Positions 36,042 to 46,210 are shown, counted from the stretch's first letter. The stretch: DNA of 64,000 nucleotides from Ignavibacteriota bacterium (GCA_016716225.1 JADJWT010000001.1:3730501-3794500), one strand, 5' to 3'. Notes: generated by a model not told the origin, from the letters alone. A program made the numbers and translations.

Positions 36042-38857
36042 CCAAAAAAGAATTGATAGAAGAAACTTTTCTGAAATGCCGAAAAATTATTTTCAATTTT
36101 TTTCCCAACATCATAACGAAAAGTTATTGCACCAAGGAAATTAAATCGCAATCCAATTCCAACACTCCCTATAGTATTTTCATATTTTTCATCCCAGGCA
36201 CTTCCCGCATCAATAAAAGCAGCACCTTTAATTCCGGCAAAACCCAAACCTACAAAAGGAAATTTTATAAAAAATTGATCGATTAGCGGATATCTAAATT
36301 CAATAGATGAAAGCCACATTTTTTCTCCGCGAATTCTAAATCTTGGCCATCCTCTTAAATCCCAACTTCCGCCAGCAATATAACGACGAGCATCTTTTCC
36401 TTCATTGTAAAATATTGATGCACGTGTTGCCAAAGTAATTCTATTATGAAGTCTAAAATAATTTCTATAATCTGCAATTAACGAATAAAAATTAGAATTA
36501 CTATATTTTATATCTGTTGTGTAACCTAATAAAAGTCTGAATCTTGAGCCATCTACCGGACCGGTATTTCCCCAAAGCGTGTTATCATGAATAAAAGAAA
36601 TTGTATTTGATAATAAAAGTGCTTTTCTTGGTAACAAATCTATTGATATTTCTCTATCGGAATTTGAAATTGTAGTACTTGTTTCAATTCTTTGAAACGA
36701 AGATAACGGATACAAAAGCGAAATATATCCACCGAAACTTCTTTCGTAAAAAAAGCTGTCGCTTTCTCTAATATCATATCGTCTTCCGGTATGATGAAAT
36801 ATTCCGTAACCGAAATTTGTTCTTCCTCCGGTGTTTACACGACTAATTGCTACATTTATATTTTTGAAAAAATCACTTTGAATTTCTGCGGAATTGTAAA
36901 TCATGAAATAATATCTATCATCACCTAATAAATCACTTAGTGAAAAAATTGCACCTCCGCGAGTTCCGTAAATTGGATCAGTAGATATTTGACTGAAAGC
37001 ATAATCCAATGAATATTGATTTTCATAATGTAATTTATCGGTCTCAGAATTAATTACAATTTTTTCCGGCTGCCACGGAGTTTTAATTTCATCAAATGCA
37101 AAATTTTTAACAAATAAATTTGTGTCGGGAATTTCATGAAGATTAAGTGAAAAAAATTGAAATGAAAATTTTTCAAATGTTGAAGTAATCAATTCATTTG
37201 AATCAACAAAATCATACTCAAAAATACTTGTTAAAAATCTTGTCTTTTGAGTCATATTTTTTGGTTCATTATTTTCATCAAAATTAATTTGCCAAAGATT
37301 TTTCACGCCATCATTATCTGCGAGGCAAAATAGTGATGAATAATCCGGAGAGAATTTTGGACTTGTTAAATCTGCATTTGAATATGTAAGATATTTAACT
37401 TCACCGGAATTAATATCTATCTCAAACAAATTATTTTTCTGCTGATAAATTCCGCTTGTTCTATCTGAAGAAAAAATTATTTTGGAATTATCAGAATTGT
37501 AAATTGGATCTCTATCTGAATAAAAATCGTTTGTAAATCTTTTTAAATTTCCGCTAATAATATCTAATTCATAAATATCTATGTACCCTTTTCTATCTGC
37601 TGCGTGAAATAGAATTTTATTTCCAGATGATTCGAAGCTTGGTGATTCAATAGTTAATAATTCATTAAATACAAAATGTTTTAAAATTTCATTTTTTTCT
37701 GTATCAAAAAGATGAAGCGCATCTGTTGCTCCGGCTTTTGTTACAAATGCCAAAATTCCTTTTGAGGAAATTGTCATAGATGGTTTTAACAAATGAAAAG
37801 TTTCAAAGATAACTTCTTTTTCTCCTTCTAAAATTTGTTCCGGCTCAGCAAAATCAATAGAATCGGGATTATATTTCATTTTATAAATTGAAGAATAACC
37901 GTTTCTATTTCCAACAAAATAAATTTGTTTACCATTTCCATTTTCATAATAATTCGGAGAAAAATTATAACCTTCAAAAGTTATTTTTTTTGATTCAATA
38001 AAATGTGGAGTTTTATTTTCGTAAAGTGGATAATATTGTTGCTTTAAGTAATACTGCCAGTCTTCATCAATTTTTTCAAATCTTTCACCTATTGTAAATT
38101 CAATTACATCTTCAAAATTTTTAAATCGCCAGAAATTCTCCAAGAACTGCAAAATTTTATCTTCACCATATTTTTTGCTTACAAATTCTAAAAAATTTTG
38201 ACCTTCTTTGTACATTAAAAAACTTCCGTAAATTCTATACATATCTTTCAACGGTGCAAAAAAATTATTCAATACTGCATCTCGCATAATCATTTCAGCT
38301 TGTGTATCCCAGTGGTAAGACCAATATTCCGCAATTCCTTCAACAAACCACAAAGGCGGATAACTATCCCCAATTACTCTATGATCTTTTATAACATTCA
38401 TCACTTTACTTGTCATAAAAACATGAACTAATTCATGTCTTATTACATGTCTAAATTGCTCAAGAGAAGTTAAATATGGAATTACAACTCTTCCTTTCAT
38501 AAACTCAAAAAAGCCGCCAACTCCTTCCGGAATAAAATTGGGGATTGTATTTGTCTGTTGAAAATGATTGTGAGTATTATAAAATATAAGTGGAATTTTT
38601 TTAATCATTACATGATTAAATTTTATTTTCAAATCATCATAAGCTTCCTCGGCATAAGCAGCGCCAATTTCAGCCATTTCCTCAAAATCATCGTAGTAGT
38701 AAATATCAAAATGATCAGTTTTGATAACTTTCCAATCAAAATCCTCGTAGTGAACTTTATTTCTTCCAAAAAAGTAAAGCTGTGCGTTAACACAAATTGA
38801 AGAAAAAATAAAAATTAGAAATGTAACTTTGAGAAATAAATTTTTTAAGATTTGCAT
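36029..38857 (-). CDS. Gluzincin metalloprotease - TolB propeller - Omp85-type barrel fusion
   Basis: This 942-residue exported protein has three parts. Residues about 30-280 are a zinc-protease domain of the peptidase MA type, with HELVH at 141-145 and the third-ligand motif EGIAEY at 173-178. Residues about 290-600 contain TolB-like propeller blades (DIYELDIISGNLKRFT, NDFYSDRDPIYNSDNSKIIFSSDRTSG, ANDGVKNLWQINFD). From about 620 to the end is an outer-membrane barrel of the surface antigen D15/Omp85 class: ARRYIAGGSWDLRGWPRF, SIEFRYPLIDQF, FRYDVGKK and the terminal FFFGWDF. No POTRA repeats are evident. The signal peptide ends near VNAQ. Zinc residues are intact, so activity is plausible; the substrate is unknown. 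Confidence 0.82.
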   Translation of the reverse strand: MQILKNLFLKVTFLIFIFSSICVNAQLYFFGRNKVHYEDFDWKVIKTDHFDIYYYDDFEEMAEIGAAYAEEAYDDLKIKFNHVMIKKIPLIFYNTHNHFQQTNTIPNFIPEGVGGFFEFMKGRVVIPYLTSLEQFRHVIRHELVHVFMTSKVMNVIKDHRVIGDSYPPLWFVEGIAEYWSYHWDTQAEMIMRDAVLNNFFAPLKDMYRIYGSFLMYKEGQNFLEFVSKKYGEDKILQFLENFWRFKNFEDVIEFTIGERFEKIDEDWQYYLKQQYYPLYENKTPHFIESKKITFEGYNFSPNYYENGNGKQIYFVGNRNGYSSIYKMKYNPDSIDFAEPEQILEGEKEVIFETFHLLKPSMTISSKGILAFVTKAGATDALHLFDTEKNEILKHFVFNELLTIESPSFESSGNKILFHAADRKGYIDIYELDIISGNLKRFTNDFYSDRDPIYNSDNSKIIFSSDRTSGIYQQKNNLFEIDINSGEVKYLTYSNADLTSPKFSPDYSSLFCLADNDGVKNLWQINFDENNEPKNMTQKTRFLTSIFEYDFVDSNELITSTFEKFSFQFFSLNLHEIPDTNLFVKNFAFDEIKTPWQPEKIVINSETDKLHYENQYSLDYAFSQISTDPIYGTRGGAIFSLSDLLGDDRYYFMIYNSAEIQSDFFKNINVAISRVNTGGRTNFGYGIFHHTGRRYDIRESDSFFYERSFGGYISLLYPLSSFQRIETSTTISNSDREISIDLLPRKALLLSNTISFIHDNTLWGNTGPVDGSRFRLLLGYTTDIKYSNSNFYSLIADYRNYFRLHNRITLATRASIFYNEGKDARRYIAGGSWDLRGWPRFRIRGEKMWLSSIEFRYPLIDQFFIKFPFVGLGFAGIKGAAFIDAGSAWDEKYENTIGSVGIGLRFNFLGAITFRYDVGKKIENNFSAFQKSFFYQFFFGWDF

Positions 38858-38947
38858 TCCAGATTCGAGATTAATATTTGTTCTTTAAGTTTTAATTTTA
38901 TAAAAATATTTATTACTCGAAGTGCAATAAATTATCACCAAAATTTT

Positions 38948-40687
38948 TTAGAATACATTTTCAAGTTCATCTGAAAAGTGTAATTTAAAATAATCTTGAA
39001 GTTTTATACTAATTTCTTTTTCAGTTTTTAGCTTTAGACATTCCTCAGCTAATAATTTTGCATCAGAAAAGTTTATTGATCTTATTATTTTTTTAATATG
39101 AGGAATTGTCGATGCTGAAACACTAAGCGAATCCAAACCCATTCCAACCAATAATGGAGTTGCTAAAATATCAGCTGCCATTTCTCCGCAAATGCTAACT
39201 TTTGCAGAATTAAGTTTACTGGCGTGAATGATTTTGTATAGTACCCGGATTACAGCTGGATGAAATTCTTGATACAGTGAAGAAACAATTTCATTCCCTC
39301 TATCAACCGCTAATAAGTATTGAATTAAATCATTTGTGCCGATACTGATAAAATCAACTTCTGCTGCAAATTCCTCAGCCATTACTGCTGCAGATGGAAC
39401 TTCAACCATAATTCCAAATTTTATTTTTTTATCAAATTCTTTACCTTCGTTTTTAAGTTCTATTTTGCAAACTTCCAAAATTTCTTTTGTTCTTTTTATT
39501 TCATGAATTGAAGTAACCATCGGAATCATGAATTTTATATTTTTATGAATGCTTGCTCTTAACAAAGCTCTGATTTGGGTCTTTAGAAGATTTTCATTGT
39601 CAAGCAAAAATCTGATTCCACGCCAACCTAAAAAGGGATTTGGCTCTTTAACATCAACGGGAAAAACTTTATCGCCTCCAATATCAAAAACTCTAATAAT
39701 TACAATATTTGGATATATTTTTTCTGCCAATTCTTTATAAATTTTATATTGTTTATTTTCATCCGGAAATTCATCTGCCAAATTAAAAATTTGTTCTGTT
39801 CTAACTAAACCAACACCTTCAGCACCGTTTCTAAAAATAAATTCTAATTCTTCAACAATATCTAAATTTGCACGTAAAATTATTTTTTTTCCGTCCTTAG
39901 TTATTGCTGGTTTATCAGACAATTTAGCCAAACCAGAATCAAACTCTGCTAATCTTTTACATTTTTCTTCGTAATAATTTAACTGTTCTTCAGTAGGATT
40001 TATTATTACTTCACCGTGAACACCATCAATTATTATTTTATCGCCATTATTAATTTTTGTTGTTGCATCATGAATTCCTAAGACAGCCGGAATGTTTAAG
40101 CTTCTGGCTACAATTGCTGCATGACTTGTTAATCCGCCAAAATTTGTAATATATCCTTTTACATTTTCCCTGGAAAATAAAACTGTATCCGCCGGAGTAA
40201 TACTATTTGTTACAACAATTACATCTTTTTCAATTCTTGAAATCCATTTTTTCTTTTTAATATTTCTGATAATTCGATTTTTTATATCTTCAATATCTTG
40301 CGATCTTTCCTTCATGTAAGATTCTTCTGATAAAGCAAGTATTTTTTGATATTTCGAAAACTCCGCATCAACAATAAATATTGGCGAACGTTTTTCTTTT
40401 TTAATTCTATCTTTAATATTTTGAATTAAAACTGGATCATCAAGAATCATCATCTGAGCTTCAAAAATTCCGGCTCTGTTTTCACCCATTTTATCCACAG
40501 CAAGTGTAAAGATTTTGTTTAATTCTTTTTTGGATTTGTTGAGAGATTTTTCAAAATTTTCAATTGCATCTTCTACATTAGAAATTTGCTCATCGTCTAT
40601 TGTTTCAATTTCTTTTTTATAAATAAAAGCAGTAGCAATTGAAATTCCCGGTGCGGCGGCAATTCCTTTAAGAATATTTTCACTCAT
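38948..40687 (-). CDS. ptsI: Phosphoenolpyruvate-protein phosphotransferase (PTS enzyme I)
   Basis: Enzyme I transfers phosphate from phosphoenolpyruvate to HPr. The 579-residue protein has the N-terminal HPr-binding helical domain, the phospho-histidine in GGLTSHAAIVARSLNIPAVLG, and the C-terminal PEP-binding barrel with GAEGVGLVRTEQIF, RVFDIGGDK, NPFLGWRGIRF and FISIGTNDLIQYLLAVDRGN. All expected catalytic residues are visible. Its start overlaps ptsH by four bases. Confidence 0.96.
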   Translation of the reverse strand: MSENILKGIAAAPGISIATAFIYKKEIETIDDEQISNVEDAIENFEKSLNKSKKELNKIFTLAVDKMGENRAGIFEAQMMILDDPVLIQNIKDRIKKEKRSPIFIVDAEFSKYQKILALSEESYMKERSQDIEDIKNRIIRNIKKKKWISRIEKDVIVVTNSITPADTVLFSRENVKGYITNFGGLTSHAAIVARSLNIPAVLGIHDATTKINNGDKIIIDGVHGEVIINPTEEQLNYYEEKCKRLAEFDSGLAKLSDKPAITKDGKKIILRANLDIVEELEFIFRNGAEGVGLVRTEQIFNLADEFPDENKQYKIYKELAEKIYPNIVIIRVFDIGGDKVFPVDVKEPNPFLGWRGIRFLLDNENLLKTQIRALLRASIHKNIKFMIPMVTSIHEIKRTKEILEVCKIELKNEGKEFDKKIKFGIMVEVPSAAVMAEEFAAEVDFISIGTNDLIQYLLAVDRGNEIVSSLYQEFHPAVIRVLYKIIHASKLNSAKVSICGEMAADILATPLLVGMGLDSLSVSASTIPHIKKIIRSINFSDAKLLAEECLKLKTEKEISIKLQDYFKLHFSDELENVF

Positions 40688-40950
40688 AGTTCATCAAAGC
40701 CTCTATTAAAGTAATCAATAATTGCATCACAAGCTTCTTGTTCATCTTCTCCATCAAATGATAAAACAAGAGTTGATCCTTTTTCTGCAGCCAAAGTCAT
40801 AACGCCAATAATACTTTTACCGTTTATGTTCATTCCATCTTTATAAATAAAAAATTCACTTTTAAACTTTGCTGCTATTTTTACAATTGTTGCAGCGGGT
40901 CTTGTATGAAGTCCGGCATTATTTATAATTTCAACTGTTTTTTCAATCAT
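40684..40950 (-). CDS. ptsH: Phosphocarrier protein HPr
   Basis: The 88-residue protein carries the phosphorylated His15 in NAGLHTRPAATIV and the regulatory Ser46 in NINGKSIIGVM, the site of HPr kinase/phosphorylase in other bacteria. It ends four bases inside ptsI and begins at the stop of the prenyl synthase gene. No PTS permease or EIIA component occurs in the window. Confidence 0.96.
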   Translation of the reverse strand: MIEKTVEIINNAGLHTRPAATIVKIAAKFKSEFFIYKDGMNINGKSIIGVMTLAAEKGSTLVLSFDGEDEQEACDAIIDYFNRGFDEL

Positions 40951-41933
40951 TATTTTTTTCTATCAGTAAGTGAATTTGCCAGCCATTGCAATGTAATTTT
41001 AGCATTTTCATTTTTAATATTTTTTAATTGTTTTAACGCAAGAGATGTATATTTTTTAACTTCGTTGGAAGCATCTTCAATAACTCCCAATTCTTGATAA
41101 AGATTTTTGTAAATTAAAACTTCACTTTGCTTAATTCCTTTTTCATCAATTACTTTTTGGATAAGTTTTAAATTATTTCCTTTTGCTTTTTCCAATGCAT
41201 TTAAAAGTAAATATGTTTTTTTTCCTTCTATTAAATCGCCGCCAATTTTTTTTCCAAACTCTATTTCATCAGCAACAATATCAAGCAAGTCATCTTGAAT
41301 TTGAAATGCTAATCCCAAATATTTTCCAAAATTTCTAAGCGAATTAATTTCTGCGGTACTTCCGCCTCCAAGTTTTGCTCCAATTGAGCAGCATGTTTCA
41401 GCAAGTGCAGCAGTCTTTTTACTAATCATAACTAAATATTCTTCAATAGAAACTTTTCGTCTTAATTCAAAATCCTTATCTAAACTTTGACCCTCACAAA
41501 CTTCAATCAAACCATAAGTAAAATCTTCAACGGCACTTATACCATTTTTTTTGCAATCTTTCAAAAGTGATTTATAAGCAATTGCCATTAAATTATCTCC
41601 GGCAAGTATTGCTGTATTAACATCATATTTTATGTGTAAAGTTTCTCGCCCACGACGTTTATCTGCATTATCCATAATATCATCATGCACCAAAGTAAAA
41701 TTGTGAAACAATTCAACTGCAACTGCGGCATTCAAAACTGAGGTTGAATTTGCATTAACTGCATTGGCGGATAAAATTACCAGAAACGGTCTCAATCTTT
41801 TTCCGCCGCTTTTTATTATATAGTCACAAGGTTCATAAAGTGATTTTGGGAATTTACCTTCAGCAGTTTTAAAATATTTTTTTTCAAATTTGATGATTTC
41901 TTCTTGGTAATATTTAGCGGGATTGAATTTCAT
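40950..41933 (-). CDS. Polyprenyl (farnesyl/geranylgeranyl) diphosphate synthase
   Basis: A second trans-prenyl diphosphate synthase of 327 residues. Asp-rich motifs are LVHDDIMDNADKRRG and QIQDDLLDIVA; the PCDYIIKSGGKRLRPFL segment binds isopentenyl diphosphate. The residues before the first motif (ELFHNFTLVHDD) include a Phe at the chain-length position, which suggests a short product such as farnesyl or geranylgeranyl diphosphate. It is probably the housekeeping IspA-type enzyme that also supplies CtaB. It heads the operon with ptsH and ptsI. Confidence 0.88.
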   Translation of the reverse strand: MKFNPAKYYQEEIIKFEKKYFKTAEGKFPKSLYEPCDYIIKSGGKRLRPFLVILSANAVNANSTSVLNAAVAVELFHNFTLVHDDIMDNADKRRGRETLHIKYDVNTAILAGDNLMAIAYKSLLKDCKKNGISAVEDFTYGLIEVCEGQSLDKDFELRRKVSIEEYLVMISKKTAALAETCCSIGAKLGGGSTAEINSLRNFGKYLGLAFQIQDDLLDIVADEIEFGKKIGGDLIEGKKTYLLLNALEKAKGNNLKLIQKVIDEKGIKQSEVLIYKNLYQELGVIEDASNEVKKYTSLALKQLKNIKNENAKITLQWLANSLTDRKK

Positions 41934-41936
41934 TCA

Positions 41937-41954
41937 AACAAATCCATGTTTGTT
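41937..41954. promoter_or_regulatory. Inverted repeat just upstream of the prenyl synthase start
   Basis: AACAAA and TTTGTT form a perfect 6-base inverted repeat around TCCATG, three bases from the start codon. It lies in the 218-base divergent gap (41934-42151), otherwise featureless and very AT-rich. It could be an operator or simply chance. Confidence 0.25.
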
Positions 41955-42151
41955 ATTTATTAAATAAATATATAAATATTTATTATAATTTCCTTTATTG
42001 CCTCAAATAAAATTTTTAAGAATTATCAATTTGATTGTCAATTACTAATTTCTCTGAAATAGAATTTTTTAGTTAAGGATAAACATATATTTTTTTGATG
42101 TTTAATTTTAGCTAATTTAGTTGGAAACAAATAAAATTTCGAAGGTGTAAC

Positions 42152-43651
42152 TTGAAAAAACCGCAATTAAGCTTCTGGCAAATTTGGAATATGAGTTTTG
42201 GATTTTTAGGAATTCAATTTGGCTTCGCTTTGCAAAATGCAAATGTGAGCAGAATTTTTGAAACTCTTGGTGCAAACATTGATGAAATTCCGATTTTATG
42301 GATTGCAGCTCCGGTTACCGGATTAATTATTCAGCCGATTATAGGTCACATGAGTGATAACACTTGGGGCAAACTTGGGAGACGACGACCATATTTTTTG
42401 GTTGGTGCAATTTTAGCTTCGTTGGCTTTATTTATAATGCCAAATTCACCAATATTATGGTTTGCTGCCGGAATGCTTTGGATAATGGATGCATCAATAA
42501 ATGTTTCAATGGAACCTTTCAGAGCTTTTGTCGGCGATATGCTTCCTTCAGAACAGCGAACAACCGGATTTTCCATGCAAAGTTTTTTTATTGGTACTGG
42601 GGCAATTGTTGCATCTGCACTTCCTTATATTATGACAAATTGGCTTGGAATTTCTAACACTGCTCCAACCGGCGAAATTCCAGACTCAGTAAAATTTTCG
42701 TTTTATATCGGCGGTACAGTTTTTTTTCTCGCTGTACTATGGACAGTCTTAAAATCAAACGAATATTCTCCGGAAGAATTAAAATTGTATTCGGAAGAAA
42801 CTTCTATAAAATCCAGTAGAAATAATCTAGAAAAATCTTTAAATGTTAATTCATCTTTCTTATATAAAAATGGTTTTGTGTGGACAATTGCCGGAGTAAT
42901 TTTACTTATCGTTTTTGCAAATTTCATCTACATTGATTTAGGTTTATATGTTTTATTTGGTGGAGTTTCTGCTTTTGGATTATTACAAATTTTAGCCGGA
43001 CGTTTTGCTAAAAACAAATCTAAATCCGGATTGCTTTCCATAATTAATGATTTATACAACATGCCAAAAACCATGAAACAACTTTCCTATGTTCAATTTT
43101 TTTCATGGTTTGCACTTTTTGCAATGTGGATTTACACAACACCAGCAGTAACAAGACACATTTACGGAGCAGCTGATACTTCATCAGAATTATATAACGA
43201 AGGCGCAGATTGGGTAGGAATTTTAATGGCAGTTTATAATGGATTTGCTGCAATTATGGCATTTGCAATTATGTGGATGGCGAAAAAAACTTCGCGAAAA
43301 ACAGTACATCTTATTAGCTTAATTATTGGAGGATTAAGTTTGGCTTCGTTCTACTTTATTAAAGATCCAAATTTATTACTAATTTCTGAACTTGGAATTG
43401 GATTAGCTTGGGCTTCAATTTTGGCAATGCCATACGCTATTTTAACCGGTTCGCTTCCAGCCGAAAAAATGGGAGTTTACATGGGAATTTTTAATTTCTT
43501 TATTGTAATTCCTCAAATTACAGCTGCAGCAATTTTGGGATTTTTTGTAAAAAATCTTTTTGATAATCATGCAATTTATGCATTAATTCTTGGTGGAATT
43601 TCAATGATTATTGCCGGATTATTAGTTCTGTTTGTCGATGATATTGATTAA
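42152..43651 (+). CDS. MFS sugar transporter, SLC45/sucrose-maltose type
   Basis: The 499-residue protein has 12 membrane helices and the marks of the SLC45-like glycoside transporter group: the opening FWQIWNMSFGFLGIQFGFALQN, the loop GHMSDNTWGKLGRRRPYFLVGA between helices 2 and 3, and MEPFRAFVGDMLP. The start is TTG, preceded by GAAGGTG at suitable distance. Forty bases downstream is a glycoside hydrolase gene, so it probably imports an alpha-linked oligosaccharide such as maltose, sucrose or a galactoside. Confidence 0.88.
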   Translation: MKKPQLSFWQIWNMSFGFLGIQFGFALQNANVSRIFETLGANIDEIPILWIAAPVTGLIIQPIIGHMSDNTWGKLGRRRPYFLVGAILASLALFIMPNSPILWFAAGMLWIMDASINVSMEPFRAFVGDMLPSEQRTTGFSMQSFFIGTGAIVASALPYIMTNWLGISNTAPTGEIPDSVKFSFYIGGTVFFLAVLWTVLKSNEYSPEELKLYSEETSIKSSRNNLEKSLNVNSSFLYKNGFVWTIAGVILLIVFANFIYIDLGLYVLFGGVSAFGLLQILAGRFAKNKSKSGLLSIINDLYNMPKTMKQLSYVQFFSWFALFAMWIYTTPAVTRHIYGAADTSSELYNEGADWVGILMAVYNGFAAIMAFAIMWMAKKTSRKTVHLISLIIGGLSLASFYFIKDPNLLLISELGIGLAWASILAMPYAILTGSLPAEKMGVYMGIFNFFIVIPQITAAAILGFFVKNLFDNHAIYALILGGISMIIAGLLVLFVDDID

Positions 43652-43690
43652 GATATTCTTGAATTCGTGGCAACATAAGGAATAAAAATT

Positions 43691-46159
43691 ATGTCGGATT
43701 CTTTCAATCGAAGAGAATTTATAAAAAAAATTTCTGTTACAAGTGCTTCATTAGCTTTTATAAATCCGCTAAACTCAAACTTTTTTAGCAGTGAAAATCC
43801 GCAAATTAGTAATAATTTTTTCTCAATTTATTTTGATGAAAAAACCGGAAGATTTAATATTCATCAAAATTATGGTGAATTCTCCATTTCGAATGCAACA
43901 GTTAGAGCGAATTTAAATTTTGGTAAAATTTCAATTTCGCAGAAAAATTATTCTCACATTTTATCTACAAAAAACATTGATGATAAACTTGGCAAAGGAA
44001 AAAAGTTAGAAGTTTATTCAAAAGATTTAAATGGTGAATTAGATTTTCAAACTTCGTTTTCACTTTATGAAAATTGGAATAACATAATTATTGAAGCTAA
44101 GTGCAAAAATGTTTCTTCCAAAAATTTCAATATAAAAAGTATTGAGCCAATATGTGCAATTGAAGAAATTGGAAGTTCACTTTCTTGGATTAACACAAGC
44201 AAAGTTTTAACAAACGGTGCAATGTATTACGATGCCGGAATGATTCACGAATTTGGAAAACCTTACAAAGAGCCAACGCCGTATGGTCCAACTAAAGGTG
44301 GTAAAATTTCTTCGGAATTTAATTATCCGGCTGATCATCGGGTAAGAAGTTGGTGGAATGTTGGATTTTTCCGTGGATATGATAAAGAGGGGTTAGTCTG
44401 CGGATTTGTTGATAACCATACCGGGCTTGGCGAAATCGTTGTTTCAAAATATTCACAAAATAATATTTCAATATATACAGAATCAGTTTTTGCACCAGGA
44501 ACAATTTTAAAAACCGGTAAAGAAATTTCTTCAAATCGTTTCATGATAAATATTTCTCAAAATCCATATACAGCTTTAGAAGATTTTGCAAAAGTAACGG
44601 GAATTTTAAATTCTGTAAGAACAAATTCCACAATTAACGGCTGGTGCAATTGGTTCTATACTTATGAACATATTACGGAAGATGAGGTTGTATGCAACGC
44701 AGAATTTGTTTCTAAAAATTTGAAGCAATACGGTTTAGAATATATTCAGATTGATGAAGGCTTTCAACGTTATCATGGCGATTGGGAAGGAAATACAAAA
44801 TTTCCTCATGGAATGAAATGGCTTGCAGAAAAGATAAAATATTATGGATTAAAACCTGGGCTTTGGATTGCACCGTATTTGGTATCGGAACCGGTAGAAA
44901 TTTTTCAGAAAAATCAAGATTGGTTTTTGAAAGATAAAAATGGAAATTTTCTTCGAGTTGGACCTTGGCCAAGTTTAGATACAGATTGGGCAAAGAATGA
45001 AAACCCAAAACGTTATTGTTTGGATATTACACATCCGGAGGCGGAGAAATGGTTTTATAATTTATTTGATAAAATTGGAAATGTTTGGGGTTATGAAATG
45101 ATTAAAATTGATTTTGTTGCATGGTCAATTTTCTCTGCACATCATTTCAATGATTTAACAGCAACACCAGCACAAGTTTACCGAAAAGGTTTTGAAATTA
45201 TTAGAAATGCAATTGGAAATGAAATACATATAAATGATTGCGGTCCGGGAAATGTTTCTGTCGGATTTATTGATAGTATGCGCATCGAACTTGATCAAAA
45301 TTATGGTTATTCAAAAGCTGCTTGGCAGCAATATTTTTTGGATTCTTCAAGCAGTGCACCGGCTGCTGCAAAGAGATATTATTTTCATAAAAATGCTTGG
45401 GTAAATGATGCTGATCATATTTGCATTAATCACTTATCAATTCCACAAGCTCAAGCTGCCGCAACAATAATTGGATTAAGCGGCGGAAATATAATTTCCG
45501 GTGATCGACTTTCAGATTTGGATTTTTCTCGTTTAGAAATTCTAAAAAAAATTCTTCCGCAATTTGGAGAAGCTGCAAAACCGGTTGATTTATTTGATTC
45601 GGATAAACAAAATATTTTTATCACTAAAATTAAAAAATCATTTGCTGAGTGGAATGTAGTAGGAATTTTTAATCCAACAGAAGATTTAATAGAAAAGGAA
45701 ATTACATTTGAAAGACTTTGGTTAAATCCCAAAACAATTTATTTAGGTTATGATTTTTGGATGGAAAAATTTGTCGGTGAAATTTCAAATTCATTAAAAA
45801 TTAAATTGCTTCCGCAAAGTGTAACATTGTTATCACTTCATGAAAAAACCGGAAATCCGCAATTCATTTCTACAGATCGGCATATTTTGCAAGGTGCTCA
45901 CGAAGTAGAAAATATTTTTTGGAGTTCTGAAAAAAATACAATTTCCGGTACTTCATTAGGAATTTTAAAAACGTCACACAATGTTGCAATTTATATTCCG
46001 GGTGGACAAAATTGGGTGCAAGGAAGAAATTCAATTCATCATGATTTTGAAAATTATTCACTCAAATTCATGGATGATAATATTGTCCGAGTTCATGTAA
46101 AATTTGAAAAAAGTGAAAAAGTAAATTGGGAAATTAATTTTAACGAAAGCTTCAAATAA
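43691..46159 (+). CDS. GH36-like alpha-galactosidase family protein with twin-arginine signal
   Basis: The 822-residue protein starts with a twin-arginine-like signal (NRREFIKKISVTSASLAF) and contains an N-terminal beta domain and a clan-D TIM barrel. Barrel motifs include NGWCNWFYTYEHITE, IQIDEGFQRYHGDWEGN, GLKPGLWIAPYLV, the nucleophile strand GYEMIKIDFVAW (Asp), and INDCGPGNVSVGFIDSMRIE leading to the likely acid/base. It resembles melibiase/raffinose-synthase type enzymes. The substrate is likely an alpha-galactoside or related alpha-linked sugar; exact specificity unclear. Confidence 0.82.
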   Translation: MSDSFNRREFIKKISVTSASLAFINPLNSNFFSSENPQISNNFFSIYFDEKTGRFNIHQNYGEFSISNATVRANLNFGKISISQKNYSHILSTKNIDDKLGKGKKLEVYSKDLNGELDFQTSFSLYENWNNIIIEAKCKNVSSKNFNIKSIEPICAIEEIGSSLSWINTSKVLTNGAMYYDAGMIHEFGKPYKEPTPYGPTKGGKISSEFNYPADHRVRSWWNVGFFRGYDKEGLVCGFVDNHTGLGEIVVSKYSQNNISIYTESVFAPGTILKTGKEISSNRFMINISQNPYTALEDFAKVTGILNSVRTNSTINGWCNWFYTYEHITEDEVVCNAEFVSKNLKQYGLEYIQIDEGFQRYHGDWEGNTKFPHGMKWLAEKIKYYGLKPGLWIAPYLVSEPVEIFQKNQDWFLKDKNGNFLRVGPWPSLDTDWAKNENPKRYCLDITHPEAEKWFYNLFDKIGNVWGYEMIKIDFVAWSIFSAHHFNDLTATPAQVYRKGFEIIRNAIGNEIHINDCGPGNVSVGFIDSMRIELDQNYGYSKAAWQQYFLDSSSSAPAAAKRYYFHKNAWVNDADHICINHLSIPQAQAAATIIGLSGGNIISGDRLSDLDFSRLEILKKILPQFGEAAKPVDLFDSDKQNIFITKIKKSFAEWNVVGIFNPTEDLIEKEITFERLWLNPKTIYLGYDFWMEKFVGEISNSLKIKLLPQSVTLLSLHEKTGNPQFISTDRHILQGAHEVENIFWSSEKNTISGTSLGILKTSHNVAIYIPGGQNWVQGRNSIHHDFENYSLKFMDDNIVRVHVKFEKSEKVNWEINFNESFK

Positions 46160-46210
46160 AATTAATACGCAAAATGCAAAATTTAATGTGATGTAATTAT
46201 TGCAAAGATT

